A stretch of 64,000 bases of DNA from Congeria kusceri (Eukaryota; Mollusca; Bivalvia; Myida; Dreissenidae), in contig CM051029.1 in assembly GCA_027627225.1 (NCBI GenBank), positions 73,661,078 through 73,725,077 on the forward strand, read 5' to 3'. The position numbers and the translations under genes are program-made. Shown here piece by piece: positions 48,001 to 58,213 of this stretch. The notes below the pieces were generated by a model, which saw only the letters and a list, made by a program, of their open reading frames with translations, did not search any database and was not told where the DNA came from. The first letter of the stretch is position 1. Each line of letters opens with the position of its first letter.

Positions 48001-51000
48001 GTATGACGTGTACGAATGAAAATGGTGACGCATTATAATATTCCTGTTATTGCAAAGTGGCAAAATTCCACATTGAAAATGCTACTTAATAATCCAAAAT
48101 ACACACTCATAATGAGCTGCATATATGTAAGAAAGGTTTTTCTGGTCCACTGCACAGTGAGTGACCCCGTACCTTGAGTGACTCCTGGAAGCTGGCGGCC
48201 TGGTACTGGGCGTACCGCGCTATCGTGGTGCGGTTGCGGGTGCTCTCACAGTACCAGACCTTGTTCCCGAACTGGTCCCGGTTCTCATCCGGGGCCTGCA
48301 TCTTCTGTGTCCGCACCTCGACCGGGTGGTCGGCATTCGCCTCCACAAGGCTCTTGGTTGAGAACAAACCGAGATCTGCAATACACAGATGAGTTCTGTG
48401 AAGAGAAACCTTATTTGCTGTGACCGGAAGGACAATTGACTTTATGACGAGATTTGACTGACAATGTATTAAGCCATTCAGAAAGCTGGGATTTAATTGT
48501 GTGATGGACGTGTCTTGTAAAAACATTTGTGGCAAGTCATGGGTAAACTGGTCTTAATGCATGTGCGTAAAGTGTCGTCCTGGATCAGTCCGTACAGGCT
48601 AATCCGGGACGGCGCTTTCCGCTTTTATGGTATTTTCTGTTTCAAGGAAGTCTCTTCTAAACATAAATTCACTGTAGGCGGAAAGTGCCGTCCTGGATTA
48701 GCCTGTGCGGACTGCACAGGCTAATCCGGGACCACAGTTTACGCACATGCACTAAGACCGGTTTTCTCACGATGCGCCTCATTTGTATACTCTCAACACT
48801 GTTTGTAAGCGTATGACACAAGTAGGCGTAATTACAAATCCCTTACGTAACGTCAATTGGCAATTCTAAAAGGAGACATGATCCTCGTGTGACCCAAACC
48901 CGATATGACGACTATGTTTCGGTTGGAACAACTTCTAAATAGTCGTAAATGACATTTTTTCAATTTGACTTTAGAGTATAGCAAATCTATATAGTGTAAC
49001 ATCTGCAACAGCCATCTTATGCTTTCAGACCTGCCAATGTAAGAACGCAAGACCTGGGTCAGATTTCACAAAGCTCACAATGCTCCTATGAACAATTTTA
49101 ACATAAGTTGTACTGAGGCAAACATTTCTCATCAAATTGTTCGTGCAAAATGCACTGTTTTCCGTTCACAAAAGGTTAAAATATGTAACATCTGAGCAAA
49201 GCGCACTGGTTTGAAACATTTCAATCTGAGATATATACATGAAACAGACGCAGACTTAAGTAATTTTATCAATTAAAGAAATTAACTTAATATTTTACAA
49301 AGGAGCTTTGTGAACACAAGACGAGACACGTACCAAGTTTGAGGGCGCTGGCCATGCCCCGGATGACCACGACCGGCTGTGACTGGCAGTACTGCTGCAG
49401 CTCTGGGGAACTCGCGTCCTTCTTCAACTCCAGCTGTACAACAGAGGGAGAACATTTATATGCAGGTCCAATAAATCAGGGCTCGAATTTAGCACTAGCA
49501 AACTCGCAAAGTGCAAGTTATTAGTTTAGAGAGTTAATTTTTATGTTACTCGCACAACATTGCGAGTAAAGAATACTTGTACATAACAACAAGACTACCT
49601 TTTTCATCCAAAAATATTTTGTTAAATTCTTTTTTTTTTTAACATCAAAAAGACACTTTTTTCCACAGAAATTATTGTATTGGCCATCGGAAATACTCAT
49701 ACATAACATATCGACAAATGCCCTGCTAAGAACCCATGGGTTACACAAAACCATATAAAGTTTTGCTTTTACTAAATAAAATTGCGAGAAAAAAACTAAT
49801 TTTTGCGAATTAAAATATAAGCGACTTGCATTTATTTCCGAGTTACATATCATCGAGCCCTGAATAAATGACAACATTTGAAATTTAGTGCTAGTTCTAG
49901 CTGTACCAGATCTTTGATAGACACTCAGATACTAGACGATTTTTACACTGTTTCCTTGAAATTTGGTACTTCAGAATAGCTCAAAATGATAAATAGGATA
50001 TGTAAAACTGTTGATTTATTTTTCTTGTACAATACCGTGCCAACAATACTGTTGAGAAACAATATCATTATGTTTGTATACAAACTAAATTATGACAATG
50101 AAGCGTCAAAGCTGATACCACCCTACATAACACTTCATGGTCAGTAAAAGCTCAAGCAAAACAGCTGTAGTATTTCTACATAACCACTCAAAACAACTCT
50201 ACGGCAGGAACTCACATAGACGCTGGGTGTGGGTGGGTTCAGTCTGTCCTTGGGCAGCGGGGGTTGGGGCGGGCTTGGTGGGCGTGGTGGTGGCCGGTCA
50301 CCAAGGACACCTGTCTGCAGACCATTCTTCCCTGAAAATGCAACATGAGGTCTATGACAGACACTTAACATACACCAATCATAAGTGAATGATCTGATCA
50401 AAATTGTGGCAATTATCAATACACACAACCTACCAAGGTGCTTACATGTGTAATTTATACACAAAACTCCACAAGATACGCAAATAAAATCAAATAAAAT
50501 CAGGGTTTATATTGATGCACGTCAACATGAAAACCGATAAAAGATATTGACTGTAAAAGGTGCCAATATTTAGAAGTTCTATTAAAAAAGTTTCAATTCT
50601 GCAAATAATTTAAGGTTGCTCGATTGCATTCTTTTTCCAATTTTAAGCAGACCATCAATTTCGGACAGAAAGTACATTTAACCCTCACATTTGTTTGGAC
50701 CAAGTGTACAATTACTCCCATAAACTCTCAATATCAAAACATATCTGGAGCAAATGTTTTGCTTTAATTAAACCAATAAAAAAAATTGACACAATTAAAT
50801 CAGTAGCAGGTTGGGATTTTTGGCTATTAGCAGATCTCTGGCCCGTCGACAGGATAAACAGTTCACCTTAAAAAGTAGCAATGTTAAAGCTGATTTCATT
50901 GGCTACTACTACCAGTTGTGCCCGACGTCCTCTGAACAGTGTATTGCGACAGGCTACTCACCGTATCCCCTACAGGTATCTATGATCTGCTCCCCAGACA

Positions 51001-54000
51001 TGTGGATGTTCAGCTTGGGCAGGGAGCTGTATTTAGAGCCCTCCGCTTCACACTTCAACATCTCACTATCCAGCTTCAATATCTTCTCCACACTTGGACC
51101 ATCCAGCTTAATATCCTGAGAATTACTGGAATGTAACCCGCCACACACACCCCCCTCCCCGAGTCTAATATCACCGTGACTAGATTTCCCTTCCCCTCGA
51201 GTCAACTCCGCCGAGTGGTTTCCGAACTGTTCCAACAGATCCTGCGCAAACTGAGTAATATCCTTCTCGTTCACAGCACTAGTACTGTCTACTGACTTGT
51301 GTTCAAAGTTTGAACCCTGAGACAGTGAAGTGTACGGAATGTTTCCCGGGTGGCTAGAATACCCGGGCGGCAACTGCGGCCCTTTTAAAGGGCTACCACT
51401 GTTACCATGACTACCATGAGGGTACTGTGAGAACCTATCTAAGGATGAGGGTTGTCCCTGAGGAAAGGGCTCGTGGCCCCTAGTTTCGGCACTGGTTCCC
51501 GGCTGTGTAAAGGGCTGGGATTGAGATCCATTGGCGGGGCGGGCACTGTACAGGCCGGACTGTGAGCTTGTCCCTGATGTCTGGCCTTGATGACTCTGAA
51601 ATACAAGTGTAGTATGGATACAAGACTTTGTAATGGATAAATGCAAATAATGTCAAAAAATTTTGCAAATGGAAAAACAAACTAGAACTCCGCGAGTCGC
51701 ATGTGTCGCCCGACGCCGGATAGCTTACGTGAATCCAAATGAAGAAGCACTTTAGGTTAATGCTCAAATTTTTTTTAACAGATTTATTGAAATCTTCAAA
51801 AGCACTGCACTCTGGCTAATTGCAAAGAAAATACTTATTAAAACCAAAAATGCAACACAAAAAACAAGTATGAACATTTACAAAAGGCAATAACTCCGAA
51901 AGTATGAGGTGCAGAGTAACGGTTCTTGTGCACTGCACTTCTCCTCAATGAGATCTATCTACCTATGAAGTTTCAAGTTGATAGCTTTTATAGTCTTAGA
52001 GTTATGCTCCGGACAAAAATTAAGTATGAAAATAAACAAAGGGCAATAACTCCAAAAGTATGTGATGCAGAGTAACGGTTCTTGTGCACTGCACATCTCC
52101 TCAATGAGATCTATCTACCTATGAAGTTTCAAGTTGATAGCTTTCATAGTCCTCCGGACAAAAATTAAGTATGAAGATAAACAAAGGGCAATAACTCCAA
52201 AAGTATGAGGTGCAGAGTAACGGTTCTTGTGCACTGCACTTCCCCTCAATGAGATCTATCTACGTATGAATTTTCATGCTGATAGCTTTAATAGTCTAAG
52301 AGTGATGCTCTGGACCAGCGAAACGGAACGCAGCCGCCGACGCAGACATAAGTAACCCCTATATGTCACCTAGTCAGGCGACACAATAAAGTGATTCCAA
52401 TAACAAATGCCAAGTTATTAAGCTTTTTGAATAGCATTCCGATTAAAAAATTATTTAAAAAACAACAAATGTGAATTTAGCATGACACAAAAAACGATGT
52501 ATCATTCTTTAAGCATTTAACAATCCAAATATCAACACAGTGATTCTAAGGGAGAGCACTCTACCTGCTGATTGAGTATACTGAGCTTGTTGTGCTGCTG
52601 TTGTAGATACAGCTGGTGTTGTAGATCCTGCAAGAGTTGTCGCCCCGGAGCATCCAGGTTTGGCTGAAACACAAAAGGATGTAGCGAGTGAGATGCCAGT
52701 CAAAGTCAATAAACAGGAACTAATCGGACCCATTACTTGGAATGTTCTTAAACTTAACTGAAGTCTTAATAATAATATAGTGACCAATTCAATAATCAAA
52801 GTATATACTTAATAGGTAACAAGCTAAGACCAAGCTAATATTAAATACTGCAGCAATAGCACCAGGCACTAAAGACTCGAGGTGTTCAGCAATAGCACCA
52901 GGCACTAAAGACTCAAGGTGTTCAGCAACAGCACCAGGCACTAAAGAGTAAACGTGTTCAGCAATAGCATCAGGCACTAAAGACTCAGGGTGTTCACTTT
53001 AAAATGAGGAGAGTTGAACACAAAGTGCTATTATCTTTTTTGTACACTATGAAATGTGGGGTGTTCAACACAAAGTGCAGTTATCTTTTTTGTACACTAT
53101 GAAATGAGGGGTGTTCAACACAAAGTGCTGTTATCTTTTTTGTACACTATGAAATGAGGTGTGTTCAACACAAAGTGCAGTTATCTTTCTTTTGTTCTCT
53201 CTAAAATGGAGGGTATTCAGGACACAGAACATTTGAGGCGTTGGGAGGGAAACCCGGGCTTTATGCACGTGCGTAGTGTCGTCCCCGATCAGGTTATGCA
53301 GTCTGCAACTGCTAATCCGGGATGACACTTTCTGCCTCCAGTGGATTTATGTTTGGAAGAGACATCCTTGAAACAGAAATACCATAAAAGCGTGATGTGT
53401 CGTCCCAAATCAGCCTGTGCGGACTGCACAGGCTGATCCGGGACGACACTTCACGCATGTGCATTTAGCCCGGTTTCCCATGACATGCTTCATTTCTGTT
53501 ACCTCGTTCTGTCTGAGCTGATGCAGCAGGTGCAGCTGCTGACTGGAGATCAGTTGGGGGGCCGCGGGCTGAGCAGTAGGAGAACTCGACTGCTCCATCT
53601 CCGACGAGGGCTGGAAAACAAGAAACAGAAATGCAGTTATTAATGTCTCAGACAATTATTAATGGATTGCTATTGCATTTATAACCATGCACACTCAGGT
53701 CAATGTGCGACAAACACTGTTTTCATAATACAAATGAGGCCTGTCGTGGGAATACCGGGCTTAATGCATGTGCGTAAAGTGTCGTCTCAGATTACCCTAT
53801 GCAGTCCGAACAGGCTAATCTGGGACGGCACTTTCCGCTTTTATGTATTTTCTGTTTGAAGGATGTCTCTTCTAAACATAAATCCACTGTAGGCGGAAAG
53901 CGGACTGCACAGGCTAGTTCGGGACGACACTTTAGGCACATGCATTAAGCCCGGTTTACCCACGACGGGCCTCAAATGTTTTTACAAAACAACTACATTA

Positions 54001-57000
54001 GGTCCTGGCTTTCTAAAAGGCTGCAGCATAATTAATCAAACGTCAATTGGTCAATTATATTATATGGTCAAGTACATAGTTTTCTTAAACATTTATATAT
54101 GTAACAGCAGAACTTATTACTTTCATTATAATTTTAACATCTCAGTGTGATTAACTAAAGTTATCATTAATAGCACATTTAAAAGCAAAATCAAAATATT
54201 GTAACTTCTGATAAATTTACCAAAATTTTAAAAAACTATTTTTAACTTCAGAATACAATCAAATGGTAAATCATGACCGCATATAATGCCAGATACATAC
54301 TCGTTTTCTTTGCTGCATTTTCTTTTTCTTGTCTTCAATTATCGAGCTTTGGGCTCCAAAGGCCTGCTGGCCGGGTGACGGGCTGGTTCCCCCAGATTGT
54401 GGCAGGATCGGGGACTTCTGCACGGTGTGCGGGGTACCAGACCCCTGGCGGGACGTAAGTTCGGCTGGTATAGGCAGGGCCCAGGCTTCTTCCAGACTTG
54501 GCAGAGTTCTGGGTCTGAAATTGTTACATATTACATAGGAATGCTACATTATAAAACATTATTGAAAAATTAGTTCAGTTTAGTTTAAACTATTTATTTA
54601 AGTTCGATTGTATTGGAAGTCATAGGCATATAAAGACACTCTCGAGTCCGTTTCTAGTCTGGAAAGATCTTGAGAACGCTCCGTGAGTGGGGATCAAACC
54701 CCGGACCCACGCAAGGCGGACACCATATCCACTACACCATTGGGACCTTTTTGAAAAATTAGCATTACATTTTAGTTGGTTGCCCGTCCAAAGACCATGC
54801 AGCCTGACCCCATTACAAGCATTGTCAAACCTTGACCCCATAACAAGCATTGTCAAACCTTGACCCCATAACAAGCATTGTCAAAACTTGACCCCATAAC
54901 AAGCATTGTCAAACCTTGACCCCATAACAAGCATTGTCAAACCTTGACCCCATAACAAGCATTGTCAAACCCTGACCCCATAACAAGCAGTGTCAGCCTG
55001 ACCCCATAACAAGCATTGTCAAACCTTGACCCCATAACAAGCATTGGCAAACCTAAACATTTACCCTGACCCCATAACAAGCATTGCCAAACCCTGACCC
55101 CATAACAAGCATTGTCAGCCTGACCACATAACAAGCATTGTCAAACCTTGACCCCATAACAAGCATTGTCAGCCTGACCCCATAACAAGCATTGTCAAAC
55201 CTTGACCCCATAACAAGCATTGTCAGCCTGACCCCATAACAAGCATTGTCAAACCTTGACGCCATAACAAGCATTGTCAAACCTTGACCCCATAACAAGC
55301 ATTGTCAGCCTGACCCCATAACAAGCATTGTCAAACCTTGACCCCATAACAAGCATTGTCAGCCTGACCCCATAACAAGCATTGTCAAACCTTGACGCCA
55401 TAACAAGCATTGTCAAACCTTGACCCCATAACAAGCATTGTCAAACCATGACCCCATAACAAGCATTGTCAAACCTTAACATTTACCCTGACCCCATAAC
55501 AAGCATTGTCAAACCTTAACATTTACCCTGACCCCATAACAAGCATTGTCAAACCCTGACCCCATAACAAGCATTGTCAGCCTGACCCCATAACAAGCAT
55601 TGTCAAACCTTGACCCCATAACAAGCATTGTCAAACCTTAACATTTACCCTGACCCCATAACAAGCATTGCCAAACCCTGACCCCATAACAAGCATTGTC
55701 AACCTGACCCCATAACAAGCATCGTCAGCCTGACCCCATAACAAGCATTGTCAAACCCTGACCCAATAACAAGCATTTTCAAACCCTGACCCCATAACAA
55801 GCATTGTCAGCCTGACCCCATAACAAGCATTGTCAAACCCTGACCCCAAAACAAGCCTTGTCAAACCCTGACCCCATAACAAGTATTGTCAAACCTTGAC
55901 CCCATAACAAGCATTGTCAAACCTTGACCCCATAACAAGCATTGTCAAACCTTAACATTTACCCTGACCCCATAAAAGCATTGTCAAACCTTAACATTTA
56001 CCCTGACCCCATAACAAGCATTGTCAAACCTTCACATTTACTTTGAACATAAAATCATGACAATACAAACTGTTCAACAATAAAGGCATATAATTTAATG
56101 TGTTAAAATTTATGGCACCGCTTCCTTCAGGCACCTAGTTGTATTTTTAATGCCATTTATAAATTTGATGTCAAAATAAGAAAGAAATGTATTGATCATT
56201 CAAACAAGCTGTATGTAGCAAATACTCACTTGCTCTGAAGATGTTGCATCACCTTGGAAAGGTGCTGCTGAAGAAATTTAATCTTTCCACCTAATGTAGG
56301 GCTAACAATTCCACCTGCAATAGACAACATCAACATTTAACAATGTAGAACAGACGTGTCATCTTTCTACCTAATTTAGGGCTAACAATTCCACCTGCAA
56401 TAGACATCAACACTTAACAACGCAGAACAGACATGTCATCTTTCCACCTAATGTAGGGCTAACAATTCCACCTGCAACAGACTAGAGCAACATTTAACAA
56501 CGCAGAACAGACGTGTTATCTTTCCACCTAATGTAGGGCTAACAATTCCACCTGCAATAGACAACAGTGACACTTAACAACGCAGAACAGACGTGTCATC
56601 TTTCTACCTAATGTAGGACTAACAATTCCACCTGCAATTGACAATAGTGACACTTAACAACGCAGAACAAATGTGTCATCTTTCTACCTAATGTAGGGCT
56701 AACAATTCCACCTGCAATAGACTAGAGCAACATTTAACAACGCAGAACAGACGTGTCATCTTTCTACCTAATGTAGGGCTAACAATTCCACCTACAATTG
56801 ACAATAGTGAGATTTAGTACGCAGAACAGACGTGTCATCTTTCTACCTAATATAGGGCTAACAACAACACTGCAATAGACGTGACATTTGACAATACAGA
56901 ACAGACGTGTCATCTTTCTACCTGATGTAGGGCTAACAATTCCACCTGCAATTGACAATAGTGACATTTAACACGCAGAACAGACGTGTTATCTTTCCAC

Positions 57001-57691
57001 CTAATGAAGGGCTAACAATTCCACCTGCAATAGACAATAGTGACATTTAATACCCAGAACAGACGTGTCATCTTTCTATAGGGCTAACAATTCCACTTGC
57101 AATAGACAATAGTGACATTTAACAACACAGAACAGACATGTCACCTTCTACCTAATGTAGGGCTAACAATTCCACTTGTTGTAGCATTTAAGTAGCACGT
57201 GAGTGTGTACCTTTGGCAGTTTTTGTAGCATTAAAGTAGCATGCGAGTACGTACCGTTGGTAGTTTTTGTAGCATTCAAGTAGCATGCGAGTACGTACCT
57301 TTGGCAGTTTTTGTAGCGTCTAATTGCATGTGAGAGCGTACCTTTGGCAGTTTTTGTAGCGTTAATGTAGCATGCGAGTATGTACCTTTGGCAGTTTTTG
57401 TAGCGTTTAATTGCATGTGAGAGCGTACCTTTGGCAGTTTTTGTAGCGTTAATGTAGCATGCGAGTATGTACCTTTGGCAGTTTTTGTAGCGTTTACTTG
57501 CATGTGAGAGCGTACCTTTGGCAGTTTTTGTAGCGTTAATGTAGCATGTGAGTGCGTCCTTGGGTTGGCTGCAGGTTTCATACAGGAGGCCCAGGTCGGT
57601 CCAGGCTGCGGAGTGAGATTTGTCTAGCTGTACAGCGCAGATGTAGGCCTGCAGCGCGTCCATAGGCTGGCTCTGCTGCTGGTACAGAACC
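39056..57691 (-). CDS. KDM6A: Lysine-specific (H3K27) demethylase 6, UTX/KDM6A orthologue, N-terminal exons not in view
   Basis: Sixteen exons in order: 57516-57691, 56230-56314, 54301-54514, 53503-53610, 52565-52663, 50962-51595, 50216-50331, 49334-49433, 48173-48375, 47624-47694, 46731-46939, 44612-44726, 43429-43573, 41584-41768, 40923-41049, 39056-39250. All junctions agree in phase and give about 926 residues. Domains: last TPR ([20 protein letters not shown]), linker ([35 protein letters not shown]), JmjC ([31 protein letters not shown]) and a zinc domain with two CxxC pairs (CNVC, CQDC). Iron ligands are present: His and Glu in GHQENNNFC, second His in [13 protein letters not shown]. 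The family removes H3K27 methyl groups in the nucleus within MLL3/4 complexes. Exon 10 has a weaker donor (GTTGTA). The more N-terminal TPR exons were not found up to 64 kb. Confidence 0.96.
39251..39790. repeat. ~85 bp tandem array at the acceptor of the last KDM6 exon, about 6 copies
   Basis: On the minus strand the true acceptor reads TTCTGTTTGACAG|GTGGAG. Each upstream unit carries TTCTGTTTGACTCGTGTACA then G|GTGTCTTG, an acceptor-like variant of the same junction. The rest of the unit is ATTGATTTCCTATGTATGTA and a GATATACTGGTAACAACAGT-type block. Later copies lose some bases. Confidence 0.85.
40190..40922. repeat. 36 bp donor-containing tandem array after the penultimate KDM6 exon, about 20 copies
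   Basis: The exon ends TACTGTAACGTGTGTGAG|GTGAGTGAGG (minus strand; residues YCNVCE, then donor). The array unit is TACTGTAACATGTGTGAG|GT followed by GAGTGAGGCTACATTC, so each 36 bp copy holds both the coding end and the donor. The unit length is a multiple of three. In the exon's frame the copies read on as [12 protein letters not shown] and variants, except for a TGA at 40899-40901 just after the true exon. Confidence 0.95.
41769..42420. repeat. 54 bp acceptor-containing tandem array before the KDM6 GWCNN exon, about 12 copies
   Basis: Minus strand: the true acceptor is AATTCGATCCTGCAG|GGCTGG. Each of about 12 upstream units ends AATTCTATCCTGCAG|ATATC and includes AACTGACAC, a branch-point-like motif, about 20 bases before the AG. 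So each unit copies a complete 3' splice signal but not the exon. Copies differ by very few bases. The long ORFs reading [10 protein letters not shown] and similar are by-products. Confidence 0.95.
42790..43240. repeat. Three ~150 bp diverged tandem units in a KDM6 intron
   Basis: Three copies of GCTCTTGTGGCCATTTTGTG-like sequence, followed by CAGTGAGGCGAAACCATTTG and a GTTTGGTAGAG block, at about 42905, 43035 and 43185. They resemble the internal units of the AAAGGGCAATAACTC type of bivalve repeats. Not related to the exon borders. Confidence 0.6.
43574..43765. repeat. 41 bp tandem array copying the acceptor and start of a KDM6 JmjC exon, 5 junctions
   Basis: Minus strand: the true junction is TGTCTCTCGTGTAG|GAACA then ACGTGGACTATGC. 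The 41 bp units repeat TGTCTCTCGTGTAG|GAACA plus ACGTGGACTATGTAAATGCC four more times, almost without change. They thus contain the acceptor and the first 16 or so coding bases (residues NNVDY). Confidence 0.95.
44375..44566 (-). mobile_element. MITE (GGATTAGCCTGTGC family), copy 3, right end truncated
   Basis: The left end GAGGCGTGTTATGGG and first folded block are present. The core is in reverse orientation (CTGTTTCAAGGATGTCTCTT). The copy stops at GTGCGGACT without its right terminus, about 45 bp from KDM6 exon 12. Confidence 0.85.
45387..45442 (-). pseudogene. Partial duplicate of KDM6 exon 11 ([14 protein letters not shown] end)
   Basis: Minus strand bases 45442-45387 encode [19 protein letters not shown]. 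This matches the last about 55 bases of exon 11 (46731-46939), which encode [19 protein letters not shown], with several substitutions. The donor position reads AG|GAAGG in place of AG|GTAGAG. It lies in the intron between exons 11 and 12 and lacks the front of the exon and an acceptor, so it is a decayed exon-edge copy. Confidence 0.85.
45835..46463. mobile_element. Non-autonomous TTAA-type TIR element rich in CCCGACA motifs (copy 2)
   Basis: Collinear with 7529-8240 over most of its length (CAGTCACACATTCCCGATTT; GAGCCGACAGCGTCCCGAAT; ...; AATCGGGAATGTGTGACTGA). Right flank is TTAA; the left flank ATAA is one base off. It lies in the KDM6 intron between exons 11 and 12. No transposase. Confidence 0.72.
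48531..48780 (-). mobile_element. MITE (GGATTAGCCTGTGC family), copy 4
   Basis: Inverted ends (GGCAAGTCATGGGTAAACTG; GGTTTTCTCACGATGCGCCT), folded blocks and core CTGTTTCAAGGAAGTCTCTT in reverse orientation. In the KDM6 intron between exons 8 and 9. Confidence 0.87.
49049..49318. mobile_element. MITE-like element with TTCACAAAGCTC / GAGCTTTGTGAA ends
   Basis: Short inverted terminal repeats bound about 270 bp of non-coding AT-rich sequence, ending 15 bp before the donor of KDM6 exon 8. Target duplication not resolved. Confidence 0.5.
49477..49862. mobile_element. Short hAT-like MITE with CAGGGCTCGA ends
   Basis: Ends CAGGGCTCGA and TCGAGCCCTG are inverted. AATAAAT flanks both sides (49470-49476 and 49863-49869), close to the 8 bp target duplication of hAT elements. 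Subterminal TTGCGAGT / ACTCGCAA motifs. No coding. In the KDM6 intron between exons 7 and 8. Confidence 0.75.
50962..51595 (-). other. KDM6A: KDM6 exon 6: long low-complexity linker exon
   Basis: This is the largest visible KDM6 exon: 211 codons, acceptor TGTATTTCAG|AGTCATC, donor TACG|GTGAGT. It is rich in Ser, Gly, Gln and Pro ([26 protein letters not shown]) with few hydrophobics. It likely encodes the disordered linker between the TPR and JmjC halves. The end ([21 protein letters not shown]) matches a short conserved piece of UTX (LNIxMxxEQIxxxCR), which helps fix the frame. Confidence 0.9.
51690..52390. mobile_element. Bivalve repeat with ~140 bp tandem units and CGACGC flanks
   Basis: Starts near CTAGAACTCCGCGAGTCGCA, then CCCGACGCCGGATAG. 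It ends CGCCGACGCAGACATAAGTA then TGTCACCTAGTCAGGCGACA. Inside are three units of CAATAACTCCAAAAGTATG, GAGTAACGGTTCTTGTGCAC and ATGAAGTTTCAAGTTGATAG. The layout parallels the repeat at 23041. In the KDM6 intron between exons 5 and 6. Confidence 0.65.
52850..53195. repeat. Two adjoining minisatellites in a KDM6 intron (39 bp x4; ~57 bp x4)
   Basis: First array: GCAATAGCACCAGGCACTAA then AGACTCGAGGTGTTCA, four copies. Second array: GTGTTCAACACAAAGTGCAG, TTATCTTTTTTGTACACTAT and GAAATGAG, four copies. Both share GGTGTTCA, so the second may have grown from the first. They do not contain the neighbouring exon borders. Confidence 0.85.
53235..53491 (+). mobile_element. MITE (GGATTAGCCTGTGC family), copy 5
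   Basis: Inverted ends, folded blocks and core AAGAGACATCCTTGAAACAG in plus orientation. It ends about 12 bp from the donor of KDM6 exon 4 (53503). Confidence 0.86.
53736..53973 (-). mobile_element. MITE (GGATTAGCCTGTGC family), copy 6
   Basis: GAGGCCTGTCGTGGG / CCCACGACGGGCCTC ends; core CTGTTTGAAGGATGTCTCTT in reverse. Part of the right folded block is deleted. About 125 bp upstream of KDM6 exon 4. Confidence 0.87.
54675..54746 (-). other. tRNA-like sequence, probably SINE head
   Basis: Minus strand: A box TGGTGTAGTGG and B box GGTTTGATCCC with a pairing T stem (GGGG/CCCC). The acceptor stem (GGTCCCA against CTCACGG) does not pair. A CGTTCTCAAGATCTTTCCAG-type body follows. In the KDM6 intron between exons 2 and 3. 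Confidence 0.6.
54785..56045. repeat. ~28 bp minisatellite (CCCATAACAAGCATTGTCAA), about 45 copies
   Basis: Units are CTTGACCCCATAACAAGCAT then TGTCAAAC, mixed with a shorter form ending GTCAGC and a longer form with CTTAACATTTACC. Recurrent groups of long and short units suggest block duplications. It fills most of the KDM6 intron between exons 2 and 3. It does not contain the exon borders. Confidence 0.95.
56230..56314 (-). other. KDM6A: KDM6 exon 2, whose acceptor and start seeded an upstream array
   Basis: The 85-base exon encodes [20 protein letters not shown] and continues to LQSK. This corresponds to UTX sequence after the last TPR (ALAARIKYLQ region). Acceptor TCTATTGCAG|GTGGAATTG; donor AGCAA|GTGAGT. 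The first about 35 bases (GTGGAATTGTTAGCCCTACA...) are the part copied in the adjacent array. Frame and phase (2 in, 2 out) agree with both neighbours. Confidence 0.88.
56315..57178. repeat. ~80 bp array of KDM6 exon-2 acceptor plus exon start, 11 extra copies
   Basis: Minus strand: each unit contains GTCTATTGCAG|GTGGAATT then GTTAGCCCTACATTAGGTRG AAAGATGA. This is the acceptor and first about 30 bases of exon 2, joined by CACGTCTGTTCTGCGTTGTT-type filler. Twelve junctions are visible counting the real one. Most keep the AG; one (about 56853) is damaged (AACAACAACACTGC). Its left neighbour is the real exon and its right neighbour is the donor array, with nothing between. Confidence 0.95.
57179..57515. 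repeat. 43/44 bp array of KDM6 TPR-exon end plus splice donor, 7 extra copies
   Basis: Minus strand: each unit reads CTACAAAAACTGCCAAAG|GT then ACG, i.e. the codons for ATKTAK and the GT donor. The linkers alternate between two forms: CTCTCACATGCAATTAAACG (43 bp unit) and TACTCGCATGCTACATTAACG-type (44 bp unit). Two units make 87 bp (29 codons), and the exon frame stays open across all copies to about 57163. Seven copies follow the first donor at 57514-57515. Confidence 0.96.
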
Positions 57692-58110
57692 CTGCAATCA
57701 CAAAACAGACACCTGTGAACATGCAGTACACACCTGTGAACGTATGCACCTGTGAACATGCACCTGTGACTAAACACTTGTGAACATACACCTATGAAAC
57801 ACATTCCTGTGAGCATATACATGTCACAACACATCTGCAAACACATACTTCTGAACATATAAATGTGAATACACAATTGTGAACACACACCTGTAAACAC
57901 ATGCAAATTCTGAGCACACACCTGTGGACACATACATGTGGACACGCTCAGGTGAACATGCACCTGTGAACGCACACTTGTGGAAGTATACCTGTGTAAC
58001 GTCACCTGTGAACAGGCACGTTAAGAACACGCATGTGAACTGACATACAACTGTGAACATTTATCTATGAACACATACATGTGAACACACATTTTTGAAC
58101 ACACATTTAT
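57692..58110. repeat. Degenerate CACCTGTGAACA repeat in KDM6 intron
   Basis: Irregular repetition of ACACCTGTGAACATGCACCT-like 12-18 bp units just upstream of the TPR exon's acceptor (TTGCAG|GGTTCTG). Reverse-strand ORFs with Cys and His are by-products. It contains many GTTCACAGGTG strings but not a clear copy of the exon border. Confidence 0.75.
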
Positions 58111-58213
58111 ATATACATATACTTTGCTTCCTAACTGTTTAGATCAGTACAGGAAGTACCTATACAAACATTAGGACCGGACACAAACTGGGATCTTGTA
58201 AGAAAAACAAATT

